64,000 nucleotides of DNA from Neostapfia colusana (lineage: Eukaryota > Streptophyta > Magnoliopsida > Poales > Poaceae), in assembly GCA_030760725.1 (NCBI GenBank), contig JASWHV010000003.1:111322153-111386152 (forward strand), read 5' to 3'. The notes below the pieces were generated by a model. That model was not told where the DNA came from. It searched no databases and saw only the letters and a program-made list of their open reading frames with translations. The position numbers were made by a program, and so were the translations under genes. The stretch's first letter is position 1. Every line of letters begins with the position of its first letter. Below are positions 46,801 through 57,578 of the stretch, piece by piece.

Positions 46801-47166
46801 TCGGGGGAGGTAAGGAGCCCGAGGTGGGGCCTTCACCTTTTCTACTCTGCGCACATTCTCGGAGACTCCCTTTGACCATTGTTGGAGCACGAACGGTTGT
46901 GGGGTCATGGGGGGCGTGAGCCCTGCTTGATGTCTTCTTTTACTATGGCGGTTCCCAATGCTGCTACTACTGCACGTCGCAGCGAACTACCGCATGTCGC
47001 AGAGCCTTGTCAGGAACTGCCGGGTCGCCCGCTTGAGTGGCTGACTTCCTGGCCCACCGCCTATGGTGGGCGGCTTGGGCCCCCTTGTCATGGTCACTGG
47101 GGCTTGTACCTGGGGCGTCTTCCCCGAACGGCGCATACGAAGCGTTTCAAATCGCTTCTGGGAAGT

Positions 47167-47175
47167 TTTAAAAGG
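47167..47175 (+). promoter_or_regulatory. TATA-like motif upstream of the antisense ORF (copy C)
   Basis: TTTAAAAGG, about 125 bp before the ATG at 47292, in the context GGGAAGTTTTAAAAGGGGAT. The rest of 46801-47291 shows no other feature; it is the presumed upstream and leader region of the antisense gene. Confidence 0.5.
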
Positions 47176-47291
47176 GGATCTCATCTGCATCGCAGGCTTC
47201 CCTTTGCACACTTCCTTGCACCTGAGCTTTCCGGATTCCTCCGTGCGCTCAAGCCTCTTCCACCTTCTGAGATCTTGCCTCTTCGTCTCCG

Positions 47292-50200
47292 ATGGCTTCC
47301 TACCTGCCTCCGCCGCGCATCGCCCGGACAAGAGACCTGGGGTCGATGCGTAAGCTGCTGGGAGGGCATCTGAGGAGGAGCGGCGTTTCCTTCGGCGTGG
47401 ATCTCTCCCTCTGCGTCTAGAGAGGGGGGAGATTGCCTTCTTCGCCGCCTACGCCTTGGCAGGATTCGTCTCACCGATCTCCTCCTTCTTCGTGACGCTA
47501 CTGGAGACGTACGGCCTCCAGCTTCATCACCTCTACCCCAACTCTTTTGCCATGGCCGCCGTCTTCGTCCACTTCTGCGAAATGTTCGTGGGAGTGAGAG
47601 CTTCAGTGATGCTCTTCCGTCACTTCTTCGTGCTGCGGACAACTGGGCGCCTACTACTTCCAGCACCGCTGCAAGGACCCGAAGGTCTCTGGGTACCTTC
47701 TGCCCTTCTGTGCTGCGAGGTGGGAAGGCTGGGGGGCAACTGGGTGATCGTGAAGACCGATGAGCACGATCGCCTCCAGTTGCCGACTGATGCTCCAACC
47801 ACCGAGCGTCGCTTCTGGGAAGAGAGCCCGGAGTTGGAGCCAGAATACGTGCCGGTCCTGGAGCGGATCCGGTTCCTGGCGGATCAGGGGTTGACATCCC
47901 TGATGGTGCTGACAGATTTCTTGTCGCGCCGCCTTGCACCACTGCAGCGGCGCAGTCGTCGGGCGTGGTACTACACCGGCGAGCATGACTGCACTAGGCT
48001 GGAGACGGATCTAGGCTCCGACCCACCCGCCGAGATGCTGTGGGAGATGGTGACAAGGGTAAGCAGCGACCTTATTGGTGGCAGCTTCCTAACCATCCCA
48101 GATTCCTGCATCCCTCTTTTCGTGGAGCCGGTGAGGAGGGCGGAGCTGCTGCAGGGGATGCCGACGCTGGACGACATCGGGATCACCGTGCACCAGGTCA
48201 GAGATGCCTTCCGGGGAATCTCGATCCCCGGGGTTGACCGCTCCGGAGTGGAGCGTGAGGCGTCGGTTGATGCCCAACCTGCGCCGAACGTCGACGGAGC
48301 TCGGACCGCCGACAAGGGGAAGGGCAAGGAGCTGGCCTCTGGTTCACCGAAGAGGAAGTGCTCCCAGTCTCCACCGAGGGCATCTTTTGCGCCAAGTCAG
48401 GGGACCGGAGTCCCCCCGCGCCCTTCCTTGGGAGGCGTCTGTTCGTCGGTTGGCGACTCCAAGTGGCCTCGGATCCTCCGCGCCGACAGGGCTCCTCTTG
48501 GACAGCGGCGGTCAGAGGTGCCCCGGGCGTCCCATCCTCCTTTCACAGATGGTGGAGCTCCGAGGAGGGATGCCGGTGCTGCAGCGTCCGTGGCTGAGCC
48601 GGGGGCTCAGGTGCCCCTGTCGTCGAGTGTCCCTGCTGCAGGCTCGGCAGGCGGCGGCACCAGAGGGAGCGCAGCCGGGACTCATCCAGGGACGCAGGCG
48701 CCCCGGGCTTCAGAGGCTGGTTCGGCGTGTGGTGCCGGAGGTACTACCAGCAGGAGCTCTGCTGCTCCGTCTTCTAGGGGGGCTCGGGAGCTCCCCCTGC
48801 TCCGTCGGTCCGGGTGCCTTCGGCGCAGGCCCCGGCAGCGACGGCATGCTCCGGCGGCCCTGCCCCGGCTCGGAAGACAGGGCTCCATGCCCGCTGGAGT
48901 GTTCACGTTCCTCGGTAGATTTGCACTCTCCGGATCTTAGTACTTTGCGTACTTCTTCTCTTGTGTTGAGAGCTCCCTGTTCTTGCAGAGATTCTTCGGC
49001 TGCCAGGGACGCGTCTGTTCCCCGGCCTCCTCCGGTTGGCAGGGGCCCAACACCACAGCGTCAGGACGCTGCGGCAGCATCACCGGTCCCCGTGCAGGTC
49101 CAGGTGCCTCCCCCTTCTGGGCCGGTGGAACCGGCTTCTGTGGCGGTGGCGGCGCCCGCTCCTCCTCCTCCGCCAGCTCGGGAGCTGGCTGTTGATGAAG
49201 ACTTGGCGGAGCCAGCTGGCGGCGACGAGCAGGGGCGCATCAAGACCGGCCCCGCCTCGGCGCCGTCTTCTCCAGATCGACGCATAGTCCTGGTTGCCAA
49301 GATGCCAGCGTCTCCTCCTTCGGACGATGTCATGGAGGAGGTCTGTGGTGCGGCTCCGGCCTCTGCCTCCCCGCTGCCCCTGTCGGACGCCATGCAGCAG
49401 GCCCAGTCTAGCGTCCGGCAGGTCCAGGCTGCACTCGAGCACGAGCGGGAGGTCTTGGCGGATGAGAGAGACCGCCTCCTCAGCTGGGGGCAACTCTTGA
49501 AGCTGCAGACTCGGGAGGTCAAGAAGGAGCTCGACGCGAGGCGGGCGAGGCTCGATGCCGAGGAGGAGCTCCTCGAGGTGCAGAGGAGATCCATTGAGCG
49601 CCTGGATGCCAAAACCCGGCGGCTCTTGCGGGAGTCCCACGAGGCTTACGCCAGTGTTTGGGCCCACTCCGACGCTAATGAGGAGCTCCGGAGAGAGCTG
49701 GCGTGCCACGAGTGCGCCATCGCAGATCGGGAGCGCGCCGTGGCGACCAAGGAGAAGAAGGTCGCCGAACAGCTGGAGGCCGGAGAGGGTGACCTGAAGG
49801 TCCGGGCTGAAGAGCTGGAGCTTTGGGACGCAGCTCTGGCTGAGAGGGAGGATCAGGTCGCCCGGGACCGCCAGGTGGTGGTGAACCGACAGTTGGCTGC
49901 TGACTTCCGGGCGTCGGAGCTGGAGCGATTCACCCAGGACCTGTAGCTCCGGGAGAAGGACCTGGCGGCGAAGGAGAGGAGGTTCACCGAGGAGGGTCCT
50001 GGCGCTCTGCTAGCGGCTCGCCAAGAGGTGGAGGGGATCCACGCTTCGTGGACCGTCGAGGCCCGAGCGGTCTGGGACTTCGTCGGCCAGGCGGAGTCCG
50101 CTCTGGTGCCCCTTGGCTTCAGCCATGTGAGAACAGGGGCTCTGGCTCAAGAGGTGGTCGAGGCGATCCCGACGCTCGAGTCCATCGGCGCCAAGCTAGA

Positions 50201-50429
50201 TAGGCTCGTGGCTATGATCGCCAACGAGCTCGAGACGGAGGGACGGAGCTTGGCGAAGGAGGTCGCCATGCACGTGCTGACGTGCTTCTGGAGCTGGGAC
50301 TCTTCCGTCTCTCTGGAGCCGGTGGTTCGGGGCCCTGTCATCAAGCAGGAGGAGGTCGCCAGGGCCGGAGTCGGAGACGTCGCCACCATCATCGCGTCTA
50401 GGTTCCAGCGGGAGTCCGGGGACTCTTAA
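47292..50429 (+). pseudogene. Antisense additional ORF of element C, with intron
   Basis: The ATG at 47292 (MASYLPPP) matches copies A and D. The N-terminal third carries a putative gypsy-type transposon domain (Transposase_28-like), including SPISSFFVTLLETYGLQLHH and HFCEMFVGV. A Pro/Ser-rich linker follows, then an intron (48915-48988). The Glu/Arg-rich predicted coiled coil and the SALVPLGF C-terminal block complete it, with the stop at 50427-50429. Frame changes near 47370, near 47650-47740 and in the linker, plus an in-frame TAG at 49944-49946, inactivate it. The exon 1 tail homologous to copy A (PARKTGLHARW) joins exon 2 in frame across the intron. Molecular role unknown; the family is known only from plant transposons as far as I recall. 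Confidence 0.75.
48915..48988 (+). other. Predicted 74-nt intron in the antisense ORF of C
   Basis: The 5' site is CG|GTAGAT. A pyrimidine-rich stretch precedes TTCTTGCAG|A. Exon ends supply CG and A, giving an arginine codon (phase 2) and joining the copy-A-like exon 1 frame to the long exon 2 frame. Copy D has an intron at the same position, and copy A has none. Confidence 0.75.
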
Positions 50430-50463
50430 GGGGCTTGCCCTTGTAGCCGTAGAACCTTGTATT

Positions 50464-51207
50464 TGTGATATATTGACTTCCGGCTTAATAGGATTGATAG
50501 AGTACTCATACCACCAAGGTACACCTTCTTTTCCGGAAGCCCACCTGCAAAGGACTTCGGGGTTAAGCGTGCTTGCCCCGGAGGAATTTGGGGATGGGTG
50601 ACCTACTGGGAAGTTTTCCCGGGTGCGCATGAGTGAGGACAAAGTGCGCAGAAAAGACGAGTGGTGGTATGTGGGGACTGTCTATGATCCTAGAGAGCCA
50701 TTACAAATGGTATTAGAGCCGACCCTCGCAGTTTCACGGGTGCGTACGGGTCAGTGACAAGGATACGGTAGCGTACGGGTCAGGGACGCAGGTACGTAGG
50801 CATGACGCGTGGGTCCTCTGTGTGGGACACGGTATGGTACGTATGCTGCTAACCGGACGTACGGTATGCATATGTCAGTACTGAACGTACGGACGTGGCT
50901 AAGAGGGGACGTTCTTGTCTTGGCATTGACCGACGAGGACGTCAGTCTTCTAAGGGGGTGGATTGTGTGATATCCTGACTCCCGGCTTAATAGGATTGAT
51001 AGAGTACTCATTCCACCAAGGTATACATTCTTTTCCGGAAGCCCACCTGCAAAGAACTTCGGGGTTAAGCGTGCTTGGCCCGGATGAATTTGGGGATGGG
51101 TGACCGACTGGGAAGTTTTCCTGGGTGCGCATGAGTGAGGACAAAGTGCGCAGAAAAGACGAGTGGTAGTACGTGGGGACAGTCTATGATCCTAGAGAAC
51201 CATTACA
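50464..51207 (+). mobile_element. Cassandra-like TRIM retrotransposon
   Basis: A complete 744-bp non-autonomous LTR element with two 242-bp LTRs (50464-50705 and 50966-51207). The primer site is TGGTATTAGAGCC at 50708 and the polypurine tract is AAGGGGGTGGAT just before the second LTR. Perfect target duplications GTATT lie at 50459-50463 and 51208-51212. The 260-bp interior has no ORF. The LTRs contain 5S rRNA-like sequence, the defining feature of the Cassandra family. I count about 15 differences between the LTRs. It lies just downstream of the antisense ORF of element C, within 35 bp of its stop. Confidence 0.93.
50550..50625 (+). promoter_or_regulatory. 5S rRNA-derived Pol III internal promoter in TRIM LTR
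   Basis: The A-box region reads GGGTTAAGCGTGCTTG, the intermediate element GGGATGGGTGACC, and the C-box region CTACTGGGAAGTTTTC, in the order and approximate spacing of plant 5S rRNA. The second copy lies at about 51052-51127 with single-base changes. In 5S genes these boxes recruit TFIIIA/TFIIIC and Pol III. Whether this copy is transcribed cannot be judged from sequence. It is not a complete 5S gene. Confidence 0.85.
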
Positions 51208-51424
51208 GTATTTTTTGCTTTTTTTTGTTGTGTCTGTAGTCCTGCTCATGGAGCTTTGATGAATGGACTTTCTTTTTTCTGTGTCTGTTGTTTGCTTCTT
51301 TTCTTGGCTTGTCCTGCCCGAGTCCTTAGTTCCGTAGGGGCCCCAGGAGGTCTCCACCGATCTCGAAGCTTTGTACAGGCACCTTCTTTGGGTCCTTGTT
51401 GACATAAGGACCCAAGGGATATTC

Positions 51425-51800
51425 ATAGCTCCTCCTCGCGGAGGGGGGAGGTCCGGCTCTTATGGCCACGTGGCGGGCTGGAGCTCTCCTTTGAGGAGAG
51501 GAGGTCCGGCCCCGCTGGACACGTGGAGCCTTCGGGGCTCGCCGCTACGGAGGGGGCGAGGTCTCGCTCTGCTGGCCACATGGCGGGCCCGGAGCTATCC
51601 TCTAAGGAGAGGGGAGCTCCGGCCCCGCTGGACACGTGGAGCCTTCAGAGCTCGCCCCTGCGGAGGGGGCGAGGTCCGTCTTTGCTGGCCACGTGGCGGG
51701 CCTGGAGCTGTCCTCTGAGAAGAGCGGAGCTCCGACCCCGCTGGACATGTGGAGCCTCCGGAGCTCGCCCTTGCGGAGGGGGCGAGGTCCGGCTCTTCTG
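51425..51800 (-). repeat. Internal CACGTG array of element C
   Basis: Cores at 51467, 51520, 51577, 51633, 51690 and 51746 give spacings of 53-57 bp. They are CACGTG except for CACATG at 51577 and CATGTG at 51746. It is the same unit structure as the U3 array of this family. The stretch 51213-51424 before it is non-coding 3' flank of the antisense ORF with T-rich tracts. Confidence 0.87.
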
Positions 51801-52848
51801 GTCTTTGGTTGGAGTCAGGTGCTCCGGTCTTCAGAAGCCCTAGGACTCCAGTACCGCCTGGTGCTCCGGTCCTGCCTTGTGCGGTCCCCGTAGTGGCCCC
51901 CTAGTAGGTGTGGCCAATTGCTTGGGCGCACCTACCATATTACTGTGGGGGATCTAAGGCCAGGGCCCCCCTGTCCGCCCGGAGCACAGCGGTGCTGAGA
52001 CTATGGCTCCGGAGGTCCGCGAGGCCACTCAGGAGGTCCTGCACACAAGTAGGGGAACCGTAATTCTCCTCGAGGGCTCTCCCTTCCCGTTCTCTTAGTC
52101 TTATTTGTCTTACGGTCCTAGACTGGTATACAGGGCTTGGGCAATTCAGTGCACCTGGCACCGGAGGTCCGGCTCCCTCTGAGGTCAGGGTACGACCATC
52201 CGGCCCCTAGTACTAGACCGTAACGCCGGGGAGTCAGAGTGCACACGCTTTGGGTATGGAACCAGGCAAAGCAGGCTGTACACCCTGGACTTCTGAAGCG
52301 CAGAGTGCGCACGCTTTGGGTACGGAACCAGGCAAAGTAGGCTACGCACCCTGGACCCCCCATGCACAGCGCAGGTTTTTCCTGGAGGTGACCAACTTGC
52401 GTCACAGCACCTGACTGGGGGAGGTCCGAGAGGCCACCTGGCCATCGGAAGTTACCTCAAGCACGACCGCCTTCAGTCAGGATAGCAAATGCCGACTATG
52501 GATGAGAGTGGGAAAGGAGAGCTTAGTGTACGATGAGCATACACTGTTTTTGAGCAAGGGTAGATGTGATCATAAAAATTAATGCGTAATTTAAATGAAC
52601 ACAAGAGTAAGAGCGTGGTAGGACAGGATTCTTTCTATATAAACATCCATAGGAGGAAGGCAGGCTATACATGGAGGCAACGACCCACCCCATTATGAGG
52701 GGGGCAAGAGCCTACGCGCTTAGGGTACGGAACCAGGCCAAGCTGGACGTAGTCCTGGACCGCCCCCTGGGGCTTAGTTGCTCCGAGCGCTGTTCCTAGG
52801 CTCTATGAGATCTGTTACAGAAAGAAAAAGAACTGTCCTACTACTGCT
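51801..52848 (-). other. Non-coding region between pol and array of element C
   Basis: About 1 kb without a convincing ORF. It contains a repeated segment of about 55 bp, CAGAGTGCRCACGCTTTGGG and following, at 52235-52289 and 52302-52356. A more distant copy lies near 52710-52765. Element D has a related single copy near 58696. Confidence 0.65.
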
Positions 52849-53115
52849 CTAGGGATAGAACTTACGGAGATGTTCTATGTTCCAAGGGTTTGGGAGCGGG
52901 TCCCCGTCCTCAGTGGAAAGGCGCATGCACCCGGGGCGGCAAACTTTCGTGACTCGGAAGGGACCTTCCCAGCTGGGGGAGAGTTTGTTGGTCCCTTCGC
53001 GAGAAAGTATGCACCGCAGCACCAGGTCGCCTTCTTGGAGCTCCCGGACACGCACGGACCTCTGGTGGTAGCGCAGGAGCGCCTGCACATACCGTGCGTT
53101 GCGGATCTGTCAAAG
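52849..53115 (-). pseudogene. Integrase C-terminus of element C
   Basis: The last part of Gypsy Pol, with SVRVRELQEGDLVLR, LSPSWEGPFRV and the final NPWNIEHLRKFYP before the stop at 52849-52851. This ending is characteristic of grass Tat-lineage Pol proteins. It is cut upstream at 53115 by LTR D; CAAAG (53111-53115) is the presumed target duplication of D. A TGA lies in frame just before the cut, so the region was probably already decaying. Confidence 0.87.
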
Positions 53116-54293
53116 TGTGTTGCCGACACTTCCCCCGGGCCTGCTCTGGGCAGCCCGCGGAGGTTCTTTTTCGGAGGGGCTAGTCACTCACGGAGAGCTT
53201 AAGCGTAGGGACGATCGAGGGAGAAGCTTGACATAGGGATTTTTACGTGGTTCAGGCCGCCGGAGCGTAATACCCTACGTCCACGGTGAGCAGAGGTGCT
53301 CGTTGTATTGCTTGTTGCTCAGAACCGGAGTCCTGAGCTTGAGGATGAGTCGAACCTAAGGATGTGAATGGCTGTAGTGCGAACCCTTGCTAACGTTGCC
53401 TACCCGAGCCTTTTATAGTCCAAGGCTCGGGCGGCTTACAAGGTGGGCCCGGGACCCGACAGGTGGTCCCGGGGAGATTGCCTGCCATCTACCGTATCTG
53501 CAATTACGTCGGTAGTTGTCTCTGGTGAGGGCTTTCGAGTCTTCGTTCTGCCGCCCTGCCTATGCCGCAAGCTAGTCGTAGTGGTTGGCAGGGGCGGCAG
53601 GTGATGTCTTGTCGCTGTGTTTATTGGTGGGCAGGCTCTGACGTGGCGCGCCAGTCTGCGATGTGATTGGGCGCAACGGCACCTGACAGAGGCGTGCTCC
53701 GCGTCTCCGCGCCTTGGGAAGGCGCGGGTCTTGAATACCTTGTACGGGCAAGGTATGGCACATCTTTACTCCTGCTACCTATCGCGCGGGGGCTGGCAGC
53801 GCTGCTCTGCTGGCCACGTGGCGGGTCCGGACCTCTCCTCTGAGGAGAGGGAGGTCCGGCCCCGCGGGACACGTGGAGCCTTCGGAGCTCTCCCCGCGGG
53901 GGGGGAGGTCCGGCTCTGCTGTCCACATGGCGGTCCCGGAGCTCCCCTTTGAGGAGAGGGAGGACTGGCCCCGCTGGACACGTGGAACCTTCGGAGCTCT
54001 CCATGCGGAGGGGGGAGGTCCGGCTCAGTTGTCCATGTGGCAGGCCCGGAGCTCTCCTCTGAGGAGAGGGAGGTCCGGCCCCGCTGGACACGTGGAGCCT
54101 TTGGAGCTCTCCCCGCGGAGGGGGGAGGTCCGGCTCAGTTGGCCACGTGGCGGGCCCGGAGCTATCCTCTGAGGAGAGGGAGGTCCGGCCCCGCTGGACA
54201 CATGGCGCCTTCGGAGCTCTCCCTGCGGAGAAGGGCGAGGTCTTTAGGCAGTTTCCCCTGTGCGCGGGGTACCCCTTATTGAGGGTACTGACA
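53116..54293 (-). repeat. 3' LTR of element D
   Basis: A 1,178-bp LTR starting TGTCAGTACCC at 54293 (minus) and ending ACACA at 53116. TATAAAAG lies at 53417-53410. The U3 array has cores at 53815, 53870, 53924 and 53979 and further units to about 54200, again at 54-55 bp pitch. The flanking polypurine tract gives 3' LTR status. Confidence 0.88.
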
Positions 54294-54311
54294 GTGGCCC
54301 CCGGGCCCATC
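54294..54311 (-). other. Polypurine tract of D
   Basis: Minus strand GATGGGCCCGGGGGCCAC abuts the LTR start TGTCAGTACC, nearly identical to the tract of A. Confidence 0.75.
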
Positions 54312-54676
54312 TCGGGGGAGATAGCGAGCCCGAGGTGGGGCCCCAGTCTCTTCCGCTCCGCGCACCTTCTCGAAGACCCGCATTGACCGTTGCCGAAGCA
54401 CGAACAGTCGCGGGATCGTGGGAGCGTGTGCCCCACTAATGGCTGCTTTTACTGCGGCGGTTCCCAAGGCTGCCACTTCTGCACGTCGCCGCGCCTTTTC
54501 GGGAACCGCCGAAGTGTCTCGCTGGCTCGTCTCTTTGGGAGACCGACTTCTTGGCCCACCGCTTCAGCCGGATGGCTTGGGTCCACTTGTCATCGACGCT
54601 TGGTCTTGGAGCCGAAGCGGTTGTCCAAGCAGCGTATTCGAAGAGTTTCGAATCGCTTTGAATCGCGCCTGGGAAG

Positions 54677-54685
54677 TTTAAAAGG
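54677..54685 (+). promoter_or_regulatory. TATA-like motif upstream of the antisense ORF (copy D)
   Basis: TTTAAAAGG, 103 bp before the ATG at 54788. Upstream lies TCGAATCGCTTTGAATCGCG, which is also present in A on the minus strand (about 2408-2427). The rest of 54312-54787 is presumed leader and upstream DNA of the antisense gene. Confidence 0.55.
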
Positions 54686-54787
54686 GGATCTCACCCGCAT
54701 CGCGTCTTCCCTTCGCACTTCCCAGCGCTTGCATCTTCCTTGATCTCTTGCGCCCTTGTCTTCCCTGTCCTTGAGCTTCCATCCGCC

Positions 54788-57578
54788 ATGGCTTCCAACT
54801 TGCCTCCTCCGCGTCTCTCTCGGTCGGCCGATCTCGGGCTAGTGTGTAGGCTGCTGGGCTGGAATGCGGAGGAGCACAAGCGCTGGCTCTGGCAGGGATC
54901 TCTCCCCCTGCTCCTGGAGAAGGGGGAGATAGTCTTCTTCACCGCCTACGCCATGGCGGGGTTTGTCCCACCAATTTCTTCCTTTTTCGTGACACTGCTG
55001 GAGACGTACGGCCTCCAACTTCATCACCTCTCCCCCAACTCCCTTGCGATGACTGCCGTCATCGTGCACTTCTGCGAGATGTTCGTGGGGGTGCACGCTT
55101 CGGTAACGCTCTTCTGCCACTTATTCGTGTTGCGGACGACTGGGCGCAGCTCGAAGAATCAGCTGGGGGCGTACTACTTCCAGTATCGCTACAAGGATCC
55201 GAAGGCCTCTGGGTACCTTCTACCTTTTGGCGCGGCGAGGTGGGAAAACTGGAGGGAGAACTGGGTGATCGTGCAGACCGACGAGCATGATCGTCTGAAG
55301 CTGCCGACTGCCGGCCCGACCACCGAGCGTCACTTCTGGGAGGAGATCCCGGAGCTGGAGCCGGAGTATGCGCCGGTCTTGGAGAGGATCTGGTTCCTGG
55401 CCAATGAGGGGCTGACGTCCCTGATGGTGCTGATAGATTTTCTATCACGCCGTATTGCACCCTTGCAGCAGCGCAACCGCCCAGCGTGGTACTACACCGG
55501 CGAGCTCTACTGCACCAGGCTGGCGAGGGGTCTCGGCTCCGACCCATCTGAGGAGGTTCTGTACGAGATGGTGGCCAGGGTGAGAAGTGACGTCGTCTCC
55601 GGCGGCGACCTCACTTTCCCAGCTTCTGGCACTCCTCTCTTCTTGGAGCCGCAGAAGAGGGCGGAGTTGATGCGGAAGATGTCGAACCTTGACGACATCG
55701 GGATCACCGTTCGTCAGGTCAGGGATGCCCTCCGGGGGATTTCGGTTCCCGGGGTCGAGCGCTCCGGGGTGGAGCGCGAGGCGTCTACCGCCGCTCAACC
55801 CGCACCGAGGGTCAACGGAGCTCAGACCGTCAACAAGGGGAAGGGTAAGGAGCCGGCTCCCGGGCAACCAGAGAAGAAACGTGCCCGGTCCCCTCTGAGG
55901 GCGTCGTTCGCGCTGAGCCAGGGGGCCGGGGTACCCTTGCGCCCATCTCCCGGAGGCGCTGGTTCGTCGGGTGGCGACCCAAAGAGACCCCGGGTCTCCA
56001 GATCCGGCGGGTCTCTTCTCGGACAGCGGTGGTCCGACGAGCCCCTGGAGTCCCGCCTCCCTTCCTCAGGCGGAGGGGCTTCAAGGAAGGACGCCGGTGG
56101 GGCGACGCCCGGGGGTGTGCCGGGGGCTCAGGTCCCGGCTGCTGGTTCTGGCGGTTCTGTCCGGCCCAGAGGCCGGGGCTCCAAGCCGTTGGAGCGCTCA
56201 TGTCGCCCGGTAAGTGTTTCTCTTTCCGGCTTTTAGAAGTAGCGTTCCTTTCTCCTTTCTTAGCCTGAGAGCTTCTTATGTCAGCAGGGACTCACCGGCT
56301 GCCGGGGGCGAGTCTATTCCCCGACCATTTCCGGCCAGCGGAGGCTCTGCGCCACAGCGTCTGGGAGCTGCGGTGGCTCCAGCGGTCCCTAAGTCGGCGG
56401 GGGCTTCTTCTTTGCTGGCGGGTTCACCCCCCACGGTGGTGGCGGCAGCACCCGCTCGTCCTCCCTCGCCAACCCGGAAGTCCGGTGCTGAGGCTGGAAG
56501 GGCAGCTGCGTGCGCAGCTGCTGGCCCCCTGGCTTCCCCAGGTCGGCGCCTCGCCTCAGTTGCCGAGGCACCGGCACCTCCAATGGTCGTGGACGCGACG
56601 GGGGAGGTCAGGGGCGCGGCTCCTGCCTCCACCGCTCCGCTGCCCCTAGCGGATGCCTTGGGGCTTGCCCAGGCTGGCCTCTGGCAGATCCAGGCCGCCT
56701 TTGAGCGGGAGCGGGAGGTGCTGGCTGGAGAGAGGGAGCGCCTCGTTGCCTGGGAGCATCTCCTGAAGCAGCGGACCCAGGAGGCTAAGGCAGAGCTCAA
56801 CTCAAGGCAGTCGAGGCTTGATGCCATGGGCGTGCTGCTCGACGCTCGGAAGAGGGCCGTCGACCGCCTGGGCTCAGAGACCCGGCGGCTCTGTGCTGCT
56901 TTCCGCGAAGCTCAGGCCAGGGCCGAAGCACGCTCCACTGCCGTGGAGGACTTGCGGCTGCAGGTAGCTCGCCGAGAGTGCGCCGCCGCAGATCGGGAGC
57001 GTGCCAAGGCTGTCGAGGAGGAGAAGGTCGCCGCACGGCCGGAGGCCAGCGAGGGCGAGCTGAGGGCTCGGGCGGAGGAGCTGGAGCTCCGTGAGTCGGC
57101 TGTTGCCGCGAGGGAGGAGCAATCCTCCCGGGAGCACCAGGTGGAGCTGGATCGCGAGCTGGCAGCCCACCAAGAGGTGGAGAAGCTCCAGGCTTCGCGG
57201 TCTGTCGAGGCCCGGGCGGTCTGGAGCTTTGTCTCTGAGGCAGGGTCCGCCCTGGTTCCCCTCGGTTTCATCCCGGTGCGGACGGAGGCTCCAGCGCAGG
57301 AGGTGTCTGGGGCAATCCCGGCGCTTGAGTCCATCGGTGCCAAGCTGGGCAGGCTCGAAGCGGTGATCGCCGACGAGCTTTTGGTGGAGGGACGAGGCCT
57401 GGCGAAGGAGGTCGCCACGCATGTGCTGGCGTGCTTCCGGAGCCAAGACCCTTCCTTCTCTCTGGAGCCGGTAAGACTAGGCCTCGCCGCTGAGCGGGAG
57501 GAAGCTGCCAGGGCCGAGGTTGAGGACATGGCCGCCCTTGTGGCCTCTAGGTTCCAGCGGGAGTCCGGGGACTCTTAG
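54788..57578 (+). pseudogene. Antisense additional ORF of element D (Transposase_28-like, coiled coil), with intron
   Basis: The start is the ATG at 54788 in a strong context (CCGCCATGGC). Exon 1 encodes a domain of about 330 residues typical of plant putative gypsy-type transposon proteins, with VFFTAYAMAGFVPPISSFF, ETYGLQLHHLSPNS and TTERHFWEE. A Pro/Ser/Gly-rich linker with KKRARSP follows. Exon 2 (56288-57578) encodes an Ala/Pro-rich segment, a long Glu/Arg/Ala heptad region (predicted coiled coil) and the conserved EAGSALVPLGF block, ending at TAG 57576-57578. The exon 1 frame is open to 56236, but the copy-A-like frame at the exon junction is a different one, so there is a small indel near 56175-56188. 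Gene order is convergent with pol of the same element. Function unknown. Confidence 0.8.
56210..56287 (+). other. Predicted 78-nt intron in the antisense ORF of D
   Basis: The donor is CG|GTAAGT, a perfect consensus. Internal sequence is pyrimidine-rich (TTCCTTTCTCCTTTCTTAG) and the acceptor is TGTCAGCAG|G. The exon ends form CG+G, an arginine codon in phase 2, the same residue as the continuous CGG codon of copy A (1891-1889) and the split codon of copy C. At 78 nt it is short but within the range of plant introns. Confidence 0.78.

Larger units (their letters stand above)
45616..53115 (-). mobile_element. Element C: Tat-like Gypsy element, 3' part
   Basis: Minus-oriented. Reading from the retrotransposon 3' end it has LTR C (45616-46782), polypurine tract (46783-46800), antisense ORF (47292-50429), a TRIM insertion (50464-51207), the internal array (51425-51800), a non-coding stretch (51801-52848) and the integrase C-terminus (52849-53115). 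It is cut on the right by element D. The rest of pol and the 5' LTR should lie outside the window. Confidence 0.82.

Noticed and set aside
48204..49946. A single long plus-strand ORF in element C taken as one protein
   Set aside because: Its first 260 or so residues are an out-of-frame translation of GC-rich exon 1. Only the part after 48989 matches copies A and D.
50550..50625. Functional 5S rRNA gene
   Set aside because: Only the promoter-box region resembles 5S rRNA, the ends of the 120-nt gene are absent, and it is enclosed in TRIM LTRs.
56276..57529. Long minus-strand ORFs opposite the antisense ORF of D, also 49061-49709 and 1143-2135 in other copies
   Set aside because: These are serine- or arginine-rich shadows created by GC-rich codon bias. 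The opposite frames carry the conserved domain and start codon.
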